Shown: positions 1 through 6,992, counted from the first letter of the stretch. The stretch is DNA of 16,268 nucleotides from Fusobacterium sp. (GCA_018457305.1 JAGYHM010000015.1:1-16268), one strand, 5' to 3'. Notes: generated by a model from the letters alone, not told the origin. Program-made: numbers and translations.

Positions 1-258
1 CTTATTGTTTATATATTGCCACCAGTATTTATGATTTTAGGTTATGTCGTGGCAGCAAGTTTAAATTTTTCTGAAGGGCTGTCTGCTCTTGGAAGTTTTA
101 TAGGCTTGGGACTTGCTTTTCTTTTATTATTTTTATATGATAGATTTTTTGCAAAAAAAAATATAGAAGAAGAAATAAAAATTATTGCAGTTGAAAAATA
201 TGATCCAAATAATTTAGAGTATGATATTAGTTGTGATGAAAACTTTGAGCATTATTAA
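1..258 (+). CDS. RseC-family (SoxR-reducing system / sigma-E regulator type) membrane protein, C-terminal part
   Basis: The reading frame is open from the first base, so the gene starts outside the window; no initiation codon is claimed here. The visible 85 residues begin with a hydrophobic hairpin: one membrane segment around LIVYILPPVFMILGYVVAAS, a short loop containing NFSEGLSALG, then a second segment rich in Gly and Leu (GSFIGLGLAFLLLFLYDRFF), followed by an acidic cytoplasmic tail. Two closely spaced C-terminal membrane helices with a Gly-rich second helix and a following D-R pair are what RseC/RnfH-associated proteins show. In other bacteria such proteins are linked to electron-transfer complexes (Rnf/Rsx) or to sigma-E control; which applies here cannot be told from the tail. 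The neighbour upstream is not visible. The gene ends with TAA and runs straight into a strong terminator, so it is the last gene of its transcript. Family assignment rests on the membrane hairpin only. Confidence 0.7.
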   Translation, partial: LIVYILPPVFMILGYVVAASLNFSEGLSALGSFIGLGLAFLLLFLYDRFFAKKNIEEEIKIIAVEKYDPNNLEYDISCDENFEHY

Positions 259-266
259 AAAAAATT

Positions 267-299
267 GAGGTTGTTACAAATTTGTAACAGCCTCTTTTT
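267..299 (+). terminator. Two-way intrinsic terminator after the RseC-family gene and fbpC
   Basis: A 14-base-pair stem (267-280 with 281-294) with one G-T wobble; the innermost pairs must open to form the loop. It is followed by TTTTT at 295-299 on the plus strand. A run of eight A before the stem (257-264) gives a U tract for minus-strand RNA too, so the hairpin can end both the rightward gene and the leftward iron-transport operon, whose last stop codon is at 304. Confidence 0.9.
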
Positions 300-303
300 G
301 ATT

Positions 304-945
304 TTATAAATCTTCTTTATTTAATTCTTCTATTTCACCTTTTTTCATATAATAATACTTTTCTCCAATAACTCTTGCATCTTCTTTATCATGTGTAACC
401 AATATTGTAGTAATTCCATAATGATTTAAAATATCTTTTATTTTAATTCTTAGAGAAGATTTTAAAGACTCATCAAGATTTGAAAAAGGTTCATCTAACA
501 ACATAATTTTAGGTTTATAGCAAAGTGCTCTTGAGAGTGCAACTCTTTGTTTTTCTCCACCTGAAAGTTCATGTGGATACTTATCTTTATGTCTATAAAT
601 ATCTGTTGTTTTCATCAAGTCTTCTGCAAAAGATTTATCTTCATTTCTTTTTAAACAAAAAGCCACATTTTCAAAAACTGTCATATGAGGGAAAAGTGCA
701 TAGTCTTGAAAAACCATTCCAACTTTTCTATTTTCTGGTAAAATATCGTTTACATTTATATCTTCAATAAATATATCTCCTGAATTTTGATTTTCTAAAC
801 CTGAGATTACTCTTAAAAGTGTTGATTTTCCACTACCACTATCTCCTAAAATAGCAACAACCTCTCCTTTATTAACTTCTAAATTTAAGTTTTTTATAAT
901 TTCAGTTTCTCCATAAGAGAAATTTAAGTTTTTAATTTTTAACAT
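304..945 (-). CDS. fbpC: Ferric iron ABC transporter, ATP-binding subunit
   Basis: The ATPase that powers the FbpABC-type Fe3+ importer on the cytoplasmic face. All nucleotide-binding motifs are present in order in the 213 residues: Walker A GDSGSGKS at 34-41, Q-loop Gln80 in VFQDYALFP, signature LSGGEKQR at 127-134, Walker B IMLLDEP with Asp151-Glu152, D-loop SNLD ending at 158, and switch His185. VFQDYALFPHMTV is typical of the iron, sulfate, spermidine and thiamine importer ATPases. Members usually have about 340-350 residues with a C-terminal TOBE/OB regulatory region; this one stops just after the ATPase core, like ThiQ, so it should lack that region. The start ATG directly follows the TAA of fbpB (TAAATG) and its GGAGG ribosome-binding site lies inside the end of fbpB, which implies coupled translation. 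The iron substrate is inferred from the neighbouring FbpA homologue. The downstream terminator is at 267-299. Confidence 0.93.
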   Translation of the reverse strand: MLKIKNLNFSYGETEIIKNLNLEVNKGEVVAILGDSGSGKSTLLRVISGLENQNSGDIFIEDINVNDILPENRKVGMVFQDYALFPHMTVFENVAFCLKRNEDKSFAEDLMKTTDIYRHKDKYPHELSGGEKQRVALSRALCYKPKIMLLDEPFSNLDESLKSSLRIKIKDILNHYGITTILVTHDKEDARVIGEKYYYMKKGEIEELNKEDL

Positions 946-2553
946 TTACTTTCCTCCCTTAACTCTATTTTTATGATACAAAATAAGAAAATTCAAACTA
1001 ATTCCTATAATTATTATCATTAAAGATGGAACACTTGCTTCTTTTATCATTTCATTAGAATAAAATTTATGAACTTCAATCGTCAATGTTTCCAGCCCTA
1101 TTGGCTTCAATAATAAAGTTATTGGCAATTCTTTTAAAATCTCTAAAAATATCAAGAAAAATGCAGTTATATTTACCGGCATTAAAAGAGGTAAATCAAC
1201 TTTTAATAAAGTTTTAAATTGAGATTTTCCGAGTAATCTTGAGCCTTCAAAAATATTTGGATTAAATTTATTTCTTGCAGAATAAATTTGATTGTAGGCA
1301 ACTGTTAAAAATCTAACCACATAAGCAAAAATCAAAATTATAACTGTCTGTGAAAGAAATAATTTATTTTTAAATTCAAAATAAACATATAAGGGTCTTA
1401 AAAATCTATCTAATTCATGAAAAGAAAACATAACTGCTATTGCAATTATTATTCCCGGAATACTATAACCTAAAGTTGCAACCCTTTCAGTAAAAAAAGA
1501 AAAAATATTTCTTGTATTCATTGTATAATTTACAAAAATAAAGGCTACAAAAACTGTTATAAAAGCTCCGATTGAACAATATAAAATTGTTCCTCCTATA
1601 ATTTTTATATATTCCATACTTATAACATCTGTAAAACTATAATAATTATTATATAAAAGTTCAAATAGTGGTAAAATTAAGGCTAAAATTACAACTAAAC
1701 TTAAATATGTATAAATAAAAATTGCTGTCTTTCCTTTTGCCTTTATGCTTTTCATTCCGTTTGTTTTAGTGGAAGTATAAAATCTTAATCTTTTTGAAAT
1801 TTGTTTTTCTGTTACCAATAAAATAAAAATTAAAGTCATAATAAAGGCTGCTAATTTTATTGCAGAAGAAAAATCATTAAAGCCTATCCAAATTTTATAT
1901 AAAATTGTAGTAAATGCTTGTATTCCAAAATAAGAAACCACTCCATAATCACTGATTACTTCCATCATAACCAAAGATAATCCTGCTATAATAGGTATTC
2001 TTGCTACTTTAAAACCAACTTTTCTGAAAAGTTTAAAGCCTGTTACACCAAGTAATCTTGAATTTTCAACAAAAGTTCCTGCATACTGGCTATAATAAGA
2101 ATTACAAAACAAATAAATGTAAGGAAACAAAGCCATAGTATAAATAAATATTGCTCCATTTATTGTCATCATATCTATTGTAAATCTTATATTATAATTT
2201 TCTCTAAGTAAGGTTGGAAAAAATCCTGTGAAAGATAATAAATCTGCATAAGATTGTCCCATTATATAAGCAGGTATTCCGAAAGGCAAAACTAATAAAA
2301 CTTGAAAAAGTTTTTTAAATTTAAAATCATACACATTCATAATCCAAGCTATTGAACTTGCTAAAATAACTGTAAATATACCTACAAATAACATCATATA
2401 CAGAGTATTATAAATTGCTTCAAAAACTAAACTTGGTAAAACTTCAAAGTCTGATTTATTAAAAATATTTTTGAATAAATTTATAATCGGGACTGATAAA
2501 ACTAATGTTAAAATTATACTAACTATTGATATTATATTTATTTTTTTCCTCAT
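946..2553 (-). CDS. fbpB: Ferric iron ABC transporter, fused two-half permease
   Basis: The inner-membrane channel of the Fe3+ importer. The 535 residues hold two homologous permease halves in one chain, with about six hydrophobic helices in each, the normal layout and length of the FbpB/SfuB/FutB family. Each half has the cytoplasmic coupling (EAA-type) loop that docks the ATPase: ENSRLLGVTGFKLFRK at about 163-179, and EGSRLLGKSQFKTLLK near 440-455. The first helix (about 6-27) is an uncleaved anchor. The start is the ATG at 2551-2553; upstream only a modest AGGTG is seen, 6 bases away, so initiation may be weak. The leader before it contains a hairpin (2775-2808) and a G+C-rich repeat (2590-2760), so expression is probably lower than for fbpA. 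The stop codon abuts the fbpC start. No damage to the frame is seen. Confidence 0.93.
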   Translation of the reverse strand: MRKKINIISIVSIILTLVLSVPIINLFKNIFNKSDFEVLPSLVFEAIYNTLYMMLFVGIFTVILASSIAWIMNVYDFKFKKLFQVLLVLPFGIPAYIMGQSYADLLSFTGFFPTLLRENYNIRFTIDMMTINGAIFIYTMALFPYIYLFCNSYYSQYAGTFVENSRLLGVTGFKLFRKVGFKVARIPIIAGLSLVMMEVISDYGVVSYFGIQAFTTILYKIWIGFNDFSSAIKLAAFIMTLIFILLVTEKQISKRLRFYTSTKTNGMKSIKAKGKTAIFIYTYLSLVVILALILPLFELLYNNYYSFTDVISMEYIKIIGGTILYCSIGAFITVFVAFIFVNYTMNTRNIFSFFTERVATLGYSIPGIIIAIAVMFSFHELDRFLRPLYVYFEFKNKLFLSQTVIILIFAYVVRFLTVAYNQIYSARNKFNPNIFEGSRLLGKSQFKTLLKVDLPLLMPVNITAFFLIFLEILKELPITLLLKPIGLETLTIEVHKFYSNEMIKEASVPSLMIIIIGISLNFLILYHKNRVKGGK

Positions 2554-2588
2554 AAAACACCTAATTTCTTTTTTTATAAAATTTTTTT

Positions 2589-2760
2589 TGGCTCGCTACG
2601 GGCAAAAGCCCTGCTCGCACTAATGCGACGCGGAGCGTCGCCTCCCCTTTATATATAAAACTAACTTTAATTTTGACAAGAGAGCATGCTCCCTTACTAA
2701 AAATATTTAGTTTAAATTTGATTTTTGAGGTTTGGGGTAAAACCCAATTTCCCCTATTAT
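2589..2760. repeat. G+C-rich intergenic repeat element, copy 1 (in the fbpB leader)
   Basis: A patch far richer in G+C than its surroundings lies between the fbpA/fbpB hairpin and the fbpB start. On the plus strand it reads TTTTGGCTCGC, a small hairpin GGGC-AAAA-GCCC (2600-2611), CTGCTCGC, then a 7-bp hairpin GCGACGC-GGA-GCGTCGC (2625-2641), then CTCCCC. Further right are an AT-rich half, and TTGGG (2732-2736) with CCCAA (2743-2747). The same word order (GGCTCGC ... CTGCTCGC ... TGCGACG ... CGTCG) occurs on the minus strand at 10320-10374, so this is a dispersed family. A 75-codon open frame crosses it but looks accidental. Exact element ends cannot be set from two copies. Confidence 0.65.
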
Positions 2761-2774
2761 ACTTGTTTAAAAAT

Positions 2775-2808
2775 AAAATTTCCACCATAAAATAATAGTG
2801 GAAATTTT
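2775..2808 (-). terminator. Hairpin between fbpA and fbpB (partial terminator / mRNA 3' stabiliser)
   Basis: An 11-bp perfect stem, AAAATTTCCAC at 2775-2785 with its complement at 2798-2808, and a 12-base loop. Minus-strand RNA continues into a U-rich stretch (TTTTATTTTT). It sits 43 bases after the fbpA stop codon and before fbpB. Since fbpB and fbpC have no clear promoter of their own, it probably stops only part of the transcripts and so sets a high ratio of binding protein to permease; this is inference. Confidence 0.75.
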
Positions 2809-2851
2809 TATTGTGTTATTTATAATTTTTTATTTTTTTAAATAATTTTTT

Positions 2852-3925
2852 TTATTTCCATCCTGCTTTATCCATTAAGATAGTAGCTTCTTTAGCATTT
2901 TCTCCTAAAACAGTTAAGTTAATATCTTGAGCTTTAAATTCTCCTAAAGATTTTAAGAATTCATTTTTAACTTCAACTTTTGGATTTGCTGGGAATTCAT
3001 AGTTAGCTGCAGAGAATTTTTCTTGAGCTTCTTTTCCTGATAAAAATTCAATAAATTTAACAGCTGCTTCTTTATGATCAGCAGTTTTTAAAACTCCTGC
3101 TCCACTAACATTTACATGTGCTCCAGTAGTTTTTTGATTTGGGAAGAATACTGCTATGTTATCTCCTGCTGCTTTCATTGTAGCATCTTTTTTATCATTT
3201 ATCATTTTTCCTATGTAATATGTATTCATGATAGCTATATCTCCTTCTCCAGCATAAACTGCCTTACCTTGAGCTCTATCATTACCTTTTGGAGTTCTAG
3301 CCATGTTTGCTACGAAACCTTTTAACCATTCTTCAGTTTTTTCTTTACCCATAATTTTTGGATCTAAGAAAGATGAAACTAGAGAAATATTGTATTGGTT
3401 ACTAGAAGATCTAACTAATATTTTTCCTTTCCATTTAGGATCTGCCAAATCTTCATAAGTAGATAAATCTGCTGGATTTACTCTATCTTTTGAATAAACT
3501 ATTACTCTGGCTCTTTTAGTTAAAGCTGTCCACATATCATCTCTATCTCTTAAATTAGCTGGTATATTTTCATCTATAACTTTTGAATCTAATGCTTGGA
3601 ATAAACCTGCATCTTTAGCTTTTGCTAAATTTCCTGCATCAGCAGTGAAATAAATATCTGCTGGTGAGTCTTTACCTTCAGATTTTAATTTTTGAAGCAA
3701 TGCTTTTCCTTTTCCTTTTACAACTTCAACTTTTATTCCTGTTTTTTCTGTAAATTCTTTTATTATTGCTTTATCTGAATCATAGTGTCTAGTTGAATAA
3801 ACTGTTAAAGTTGGTGCATCCTTCATTTTCATTTCACCTTTTGCAGTATCACAACAATCTGCTGCTATAGCACTCACTGATGATAACATTCCAAATAATA
3901 CAATACCTTTTTTTAATACATTCAT
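2852..3925 (-). CDS. fbpA: Ferric iron-binding periplasmic protein (FbpA/FutA type)
   Basis: The periplasmic protein that catches Fe3+ for FbpBC. The 357 residues start with a signal peptide (MNVLKKG, a hydrophobic stretch to about residue 20, then AIAA before DCC near 23-25). The mature part opens with TLTVYSTRHYDSDKA, the hallmark of the FutA/IdiA branch, and contains the expected metal ligands: His47 and Tyr48 (RHY), Tyr144 (VIVYSK) and the Tyr236-Tyr237 pair in NTYYIGKM. The start is placed at the ATG at 3923-3925, because an upstream in-frame ATG (3956-3958) would translate the ribosome-binding site AAGGAGG (3936-3942) and put eleven polar residues before the signal peptide. The two Cys near the cleavage site do not fit a lipobox, since Asp precedes the first one, so a soluble periplasmic protein is more likely than a lipoprotein. 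It is the first gene of the operon, with its promoter at 3973-4001. Confidence 0.95.
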   Translation of the reverse strand: MNVLKKGIVLFGMLSSVSAIAADCCDTAKGEMKMKDAPTLTVYSTRHYDSDKAIIKEFTEKTGIKVEVVKGKGKALLQKLKSEGKDSPADIYFTADAGNLAKAKDAGLFQALDSKVIDENIPANLRDRDDMWTALTKRARVIVYSKDRVNPADLSTYEDLADPKWKGKILVRSSSNQYNISLVSSFLDPKIMGKEKTEEWLKGFVANMARTPKGNDRAQGKAVYAGEGDIAIMNTYYIGKMINDKKDATMKAAGDNIAVFFPNQKTTGAHVNVSGAGVLKTADHKEAAVKFIEFLSGKEAQEKFSAANYEFPANPKVEVKNEFLKSLGEFKAQDINLTVLGENAKEATILMDKAGWK

Positions 3926-3935
3926 ACCTTTTCTT

Positions 3936-3942
3936 CCTCCTT
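3936..3942 (-). promoter_or_regulatory. Ribosome-binding site that sets the fbpA start
   Basis: AAGGAGG on the minus strand, 10 bases before the ATG at 3925. It lies inside the longer open frame that begins at 3958 and so argues for the shorter protein, whose first residues are a proper signal peptide. Confidence 0.85.
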
Positions 3943-3972
3943 GAAAATTTTTATTCATTACTAATTAAGTAA

Positions 3973-4001
3973 ATTATATCATAAACTTATTAGGATTTCA
4001 A
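3973..4001 (-). promoter_or_regulatory. Sigma-70-type promoter of the fbpABC operon
   Basis: On the minus strand TTGAAA (3996-4001), a 17-base spacer and TATAAT (3973-3978), about 48 bases before the fbpA start. The -10 is perfect and the -35 has 5 of 6 consensus bases. I saw no clear Fur box over it; the AT-rich inverted repeat just upstream (around 4000-4011, AAATAATTATTT) is too simple to call an operator. Confidence 0.75.
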
Positions 4002-4092
4002 ATAATTATTTTTAACATATAATTTTAATTTATATAGTTGAAATTTAAAAATATTCATATAATTCATTATTTTTTTAGTTGGAAATAATAAA

Positions 4093-4121
4093 TTTACATT
4101 ATTTAAAAAAAATAGTAGAAT
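4093..4121 (+). promoter_or_regulatory. Sigma-70-type promoter of the CoA-transferase gene
   Basis: TTTACA (4093-4098), a 17-base spacer and TAGAAT (4116-4121), ending 29 bases before the ATG; the ribosome-binding site AGGAGG is at 4135-4140. It points away from the fbpA promoter; the two -35 boxes are about 90 bases apart, so a regulator bound between them could reach both. Confidence 0.7.
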
Positions 4122-4150
4122 ACAAGTATAAATTAGGAGGAAAATAATAT

Positions 4151-5455
4151 ATGAAAAATTGGAAAGAAAATTATAAACAAAAACTTTGTAGTCCAAGTGA
4201 TGCAATAAAAAAAATTAAAAATAATGACAGAGTTGTTACAGGACATGCTTGTGCTGAACCTACTATTCTTATTGATGAATTGGTTAAAAATAAAAAACTT
4301 TTTAAAAATCTTGAAATTGTTCATTTAGTGGCTATGGGAAAAAGTGAATATGCTTTGGAAGAAAATAAAGAATATTTTAGACATAATGCCCTATTTGCTG
4401 GAACTCACACTAGAGATGCAGTTAATACTTCTTACGGAGATTTCACTCCATCTTTTTTCTTTGAAGTTCCAAGATTATTTCAAGAAGGAGCAATTTTACA
4501 AGCAGATGTAGCTATGATACAAGTATCTGCTCCTGATGAACATGGTTATTGTAGTTATGGACTTTCTTGTGATTATACAAAGGCAGCAGCTGAAAATGCT
4601 AAAATAGTTATAGCACAAATAAATAAAAATATGCCTAGAACATTAGGAAACTGTTTTATTCATATTGATAACATGGATTATATCATAGAACACGATAGTC
4701 CACTTATAGAACTACAACCACCTGTAATCGGAGAAATAGAAAAGAAAATTGGTGGTTACTGTGCCTCTCTAATCAATGATGGAGATACTTTGCAATTAGG
4801 AATAGGAGCTATACCAGATGCAGTTTTATCTTTTTTGAAAGATAAAAAAGATTTGGGTATCCATTCGGAAATGTTTTCTGATGGAGTAGTTGATTTAGTT
4901 AATGCAGGAGTTATTACAAATGCAAAGAAAACTTTAAATCCTGGTAAAATGATAGTAACTTTCTTAATGGGAACTAAAAAACTTTATGACTATGTTAATA
5001 ATAATCCAGAAGTTGAAATGCATCCAGTTGATTATGTAAATAATCCATTTATTGCTGCACAAAATGATAATTTAATCTCTGTAAATTCAGCAATACAAGT
5101 TGATTTAATGGGACAAGTAAATTCAGAAAGTATGGGACATAAGCAATTCAGTGGAACTGGTGGACAGGTTGATTTTGTAAGAGCAGCCTCAATGTCAAAA
5201 GGTGGTAAATCTATAATTGCTCTTGCTTCAACAGCGGCAAAAGGAAAAATTTCAAAAATTGTTTTTAAATTAGATGAAGGTGCAACTGTAACTACTTCAA
5301 GAAATGATGTAGATTATATTATTACAGAATATGGAATTGCACATTTAAAAGGAAAAACTCTAAGGCAAAGAGCCAAATCTTTAATTTCAATAGCACACCC
5401 AGATTTTAGAGAAGAACTTACTAAGCAAGCAACCGAAAAATTTGGGGTTTTATAA
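4151..5455 (+). CDS. Acetyl-CoA hydrolase/transferase family CoA-transferase (4-hydroxybutyrate or butyrate:acetate CoA-transferase type)
   Basis: A cytoplasmic enzyme that moves CoA between carboxylic acids, usually with acetate or acetyl-CoA as one partner. The 434 residues match the full length of the family. The catalytic glutamate is Glu240 in GIHSEMFSDGVVDLV, the family's active-site motif; it forms the glutamyl-CoA thioester intermediate. Other family marks are TLQLGIGAIPDAVL (213-226), before the active site, and FSGTGGQVDFVRAA with the following Ser-Met-Ser-Lys-Gly-Gly turn, part of the CoA site. The wording is closest, from memory, to clostridial 4-hydroxybutyrate CoA-transferase, but butyryl-CoA:acetate transferase and succinyl-CoA transferase share these motifs, so the acid is unsettled. 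Fusobacteria ferment amino acids to butyrate and acetate, where such an enzyme would recover energy as acetyl-CoA. The gene stands alone, with its own promoter and terminator. The start ATG follows AGGAGG by 10 bases. Confidence 0.9.
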   Translation: MKNWKENYKQKLCSPSDAIKKIKNNDRVVTGHACAEPTILIDELVKNKKLFKNLEIVHLVAMGKSEYALEENKEYFRHNALFAGTHTRDAVNTSYGDFTPSFFFEVPRLFQEGAILQADVAMIQVSAPDEHGYCSYGLSCDYTKAAAENAKIVIAQINKNMPRTLGNCFIHIDNMDYIIEHDSPLIELQPPVIGEIEKKIGGYCASLINDGDTLQLGIGAIPDAVLSFLKDKKDLGIHSEMFSDGVVDLVNAGVITNAKKTLNPGKMIVTFLMGTKKLYDYVNNNPEVEMHPVDYVNNPFIAAQNDNLISVNSAIQVDLMGQVNSESMGHKQFSGTGGQVDFVRAASMSKGGKSIIALASTAAKGKISKIVFKLDEGATVTTSRNDVDYIITEYGIAHLKGKTLRQRAKSLISIAHPDFREELTKQATEKFGVL

Positions 5456-5462
5456 AATAAAT

Positions 5463-5491
5463 GCGACAGCATCTGCTGTCGCTAATTTTTT
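5463..5491 (+). terminator. Intrinsic terminator after the CoA-transferase gene
   Basis: An 8-bp G+C-rich stem, GCGACAGC (5463-5470) with GCTGTCGC (5475-5482), a 4-base loop ATCT, then TAATTTTTT. The plus-strand U tract makes it a terminator for the CoA-transferase gene. In the minus direction the tail is weak, and no other terminator is visible for the nitroreductase gene, whose stop codon is at 5490. The GCGAC/GTCGC arms use the same word as the hairpin in the G+C-rich repeats of this window. Confidence 0.85.
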
Positions 5492-6005
5492 ATAAAAATT
5501 TTACTATCTCTTCATTTTCCTTATTTATAAAATGTAATTTAGATGGTCTATCATCTTCTCTATGATAACCTAAACTAAAAATTCCAACTAACTTTATATT
5601 TTCAGGTATTCCTAAATTTTCTTTTACTACTTCTGGTTTAAATCTTCCTATCCAGCAAGTTCCTAAACCTAATTCTTCTGCCATTAACATCATATGTGTC
5701 ATAACTATTGAAATATCAATCTCTCCACTTTCTTTATCTCCATTTAAGTCATTTCTCCATACTTCATCTATATTGTAACCACAAACTATATAACAAGGTG
5801 CTTTGTAATTATATGCAAAATCTTTTAATAATTTTTCTTTTGCTTTCTCACTTTTCAAAACATAAAGTCTTTGTGGTTGATTATTATGAGAAGTTGGTGC
5901 TACTCTTCCAGCCTCTAAAATTTTTAAAATATCTTCATCACTAACCATTTTTTCAGAGTATCTTCTACAAGAATATCTCTCTTCCATTAACTTTAAAATT
6001 GACAT
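5490..6005 (-). CDS. Nitroreductase-family FMN oxidoreductase
   Basis: A small flavoprotein that uses NAD(P)H to reduce nitro-compounds, quinones or a similar acceptor; the natural substrate is not known from sequence. The 171 residues are typical of the short, homodimeric members. The N-terminal MEERYSCRRYSEKMV carries the FMN-phosphate-binding Arg/Ser cluster (Ser12, Arg14, Arg15), followed by APTSHNNQPQRLYV at about 36-49, which also contacts FMN, and by EELGLGTCWIGRF near 110-122, the conserved Gly-rich segment. No signal peptide and no ferredoxin extension are present, so it is not the Fd-NR fusion type. It starts at an ATG behind a good AGGAGG and begins only 17 bases after the stop of the HAD phosphatase gene, so the two are probably co-transcribed. 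Confidence 0.92.
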   Translation of the reverse strand: MSILKLMEERYSCRRYSEKMVSDEDILKILEAGRVAPTSHNNQPQRLYVLKSEKAKEKLLKDFAYNYKAPCYIVCGYNIDEVWRNDLNGDKESGEIDISIVMTHMMLMAEELGLGTCWIGRFKPEVVKENLGIPENIKLVGIFSLGYHREDDRPSKLHFINKENEEIVKFL

Positions 6006-6022
6006 AAGATTTCCTCCTTATA

Positions 6023-6817
6023 TTATTTAAGATTTTCTCCTAATTCTTTTACAGAATCAAAAATATAATCTGCTTTATAAATCGTTGTTTCTAGCATATC
6101 TTTTGTTGTTTCTCCACTCATAACTAAAATTGAAGTAAGACCATTATCAAGACCTGTTCTTATATCAGTGTATAATCTATCTCCAACCATTGCTAAATCT
6201 TTTTTATCTAAATTATATTTTTCTGTTATAGCGTTAACTATATGCTCATTTGGTTTTCCAACAACTATTGGTTCTTTACCAGTTGATGCTTTTATAAAAG
6301 CCATCATAGCTCCTGCATCTGGCATAAATTTATTATCTTCCAAAGGACAATTAAAATCTGGGTGAGTTGCAACATAAGTTATTCCATTTGCTATATATTC
6401 ACAAGCTATCCATAATTTTTCATAAGTTAAAGTTGTATCAAAGCCTAAAACAACAAAATCTATATTTTCTCCTCTTTCTTTTACTAATTCAAAACCAGCA
6501 TTTTTAAATTCTTCTTCCAAATCTTTTGTTCCCAATAAAAATATTTTAGCAGCTTTTTTTATTTTATTTAAGTATATTGTTGTTGCTTCTCCAGATGTAA
6601 AAATATCTTCTCTAGTAGCAGAAATACCTAGATTATTTAATTTTTCTACATATCTATCTTTATTTTTAGATGAATTATTAGTTAAAAATAAATATTGTAT
6701 ATTTTTATTTTTCAATATTTCTAAAAATTCTTTAGCTCCATCTATTAAATTATTTCCTAAATAAATTGTCCCGTCCATATCTAATAAAAAACATTTTTTT
6801 TCTTTTAAAGTATTCAT
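6023..6817 (-). CDS. NagD/AraL-type HAD-IIA sugar-phosphate phosphatase
   Basis: A cytoplasmic Mg2+-dependent phosphatase of the haloacid dehalogenase superfamily, subclass IIA, which dephosphorylates nucleotides or sugar phosphates; the true substrate cannot be read from sequence. The 264 residues have the usual length. All four motifs are intact: motif I DMDGT with nucleophile Asp13 and acid/base Asp15, motif II LTNNSS with Thr46, motif III Lys188 in VVGKPNEH, motif IV GDRLYTD at 212-218. The cap (C2 type) lies between, roughly 70-185, with CPLEDNKFMPDAGAMMAF as its well-conserved end. The start ATG is preceded by GGAAGAG. It is first in a two-gene unit with the nitroreductase; a likely promoter -10 is at 6850-6858. 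Confidence 0.92.
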   Translation of the reverse strand: MNTLKEKKCFLLDMDGTIYLGNNLIDGAKEFLEILKNKNIQYLFLTNNSSKNKDRYVEKLNNLGISATREDIFTSGEATTIYLNKIKKAAKIFLLGTKDLEEEFKNAGFELVKERGENIDFVVLGFDTTLTYEKLWIACEYIANGITYVATHPDFNCPLEDNKFMPDAGAMMAFIKASTGKEPIVVGKPNEHIVNAITEKYNLDKKDLAMVGDRLYTDIRTGLDNGLTSILVMSGETTKDMLETTIYKADYIFDSVKELGENLK

Positions 6818-6849
6818 TCTCTCTTCCTTTCTATTTTTTATTTTACATT

Positions 6850-6858
6850 ATTCTAGCA
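6850..6858 (-). promoter_or_regulatory. Probable promoter (-10 region) of the HAD phosphatase/nitroreductase unit
   Basis: On the minus strand TGC-TAGAAT, an extended -10 box, lies 32 bases before the ATG at 6817. No good -35 is seen at 17 bases (only an AT-rich TTATTT-like match), so the call leans on the extended -10. Confidence 0.45.
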
Positions 6859-6887
6859 TATTTTTTACAAAAAAATAAGTAAAAAAA

Positions 6888-6907
6888 GACGACCCGTGAC
6901 GAACCCC
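6888..6907. repeat. Short G+C-rich fragment resembling the dispersed repeat
   Basis: GACGACCCGTGACGAACCCC stands out in an AT-only spacer. It can be lined up with GACGAC...CCGTCGCAACC at 10325-10345 if the hairpin loop there is removed. It may be a decayed copy of the same intergenic repeat, but the match is short. Confidence 0.35.
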
Positions 6908-6938
6908 AAAATCATTTTATAATTTCTTTAAATATAAA

Positions 6939-6967
6939 AAATCGTGTTGAAAATTTCAACACGATTT
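6939..6967 (-). terminator. Intrinsic terminator of the TRAP transporter operon
   Basis: A 14-bp perfect inverted repeat (6939-6952 with 6954-6967, core ATCGTGTTG/CAACACGAT) whose central pairs must open to make the loop. Minus-strand RNA then runs into a U-rich tail (TTTTTATATTT, shared with the end of the stem). It lies 25 bases after the large-permease stop codon. Confidence 0.85.
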
Positions 6968-6992
6968 ATATATTTTTCTATAATTTTAAAAT

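Noticed and set aside
2561..2788. A 75-codon minus-strand open frame
   Set aside because: It runs through the G+C-rich repeat and the fbpA/fbpB hairpin, has no convincing ribosome-binding site, and its composition follows the repeat rather than a protein; best seen as a by-product of the repeat.
2589..2850. Riboswitch or iron-responsive leader before fbpB
   Set aside because: The hairpins belong to a repeat also found in the TRAP-antiporter spacer, and no known riboswitch core was recognised.
3926..3958. Longer fbpA start at 3958
   Set aside because: It would translate the AAGGAGG ribosome-binding site and put a polar stretch in front of the signal peptide.
3990..4324. Overlapping minus-strand open frames across the fbpA-CoA-transferase spacer
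   Set aside because: They cover two good promoters and the start of the CoA-transferase gene, are low-complexity and have no family likeness.
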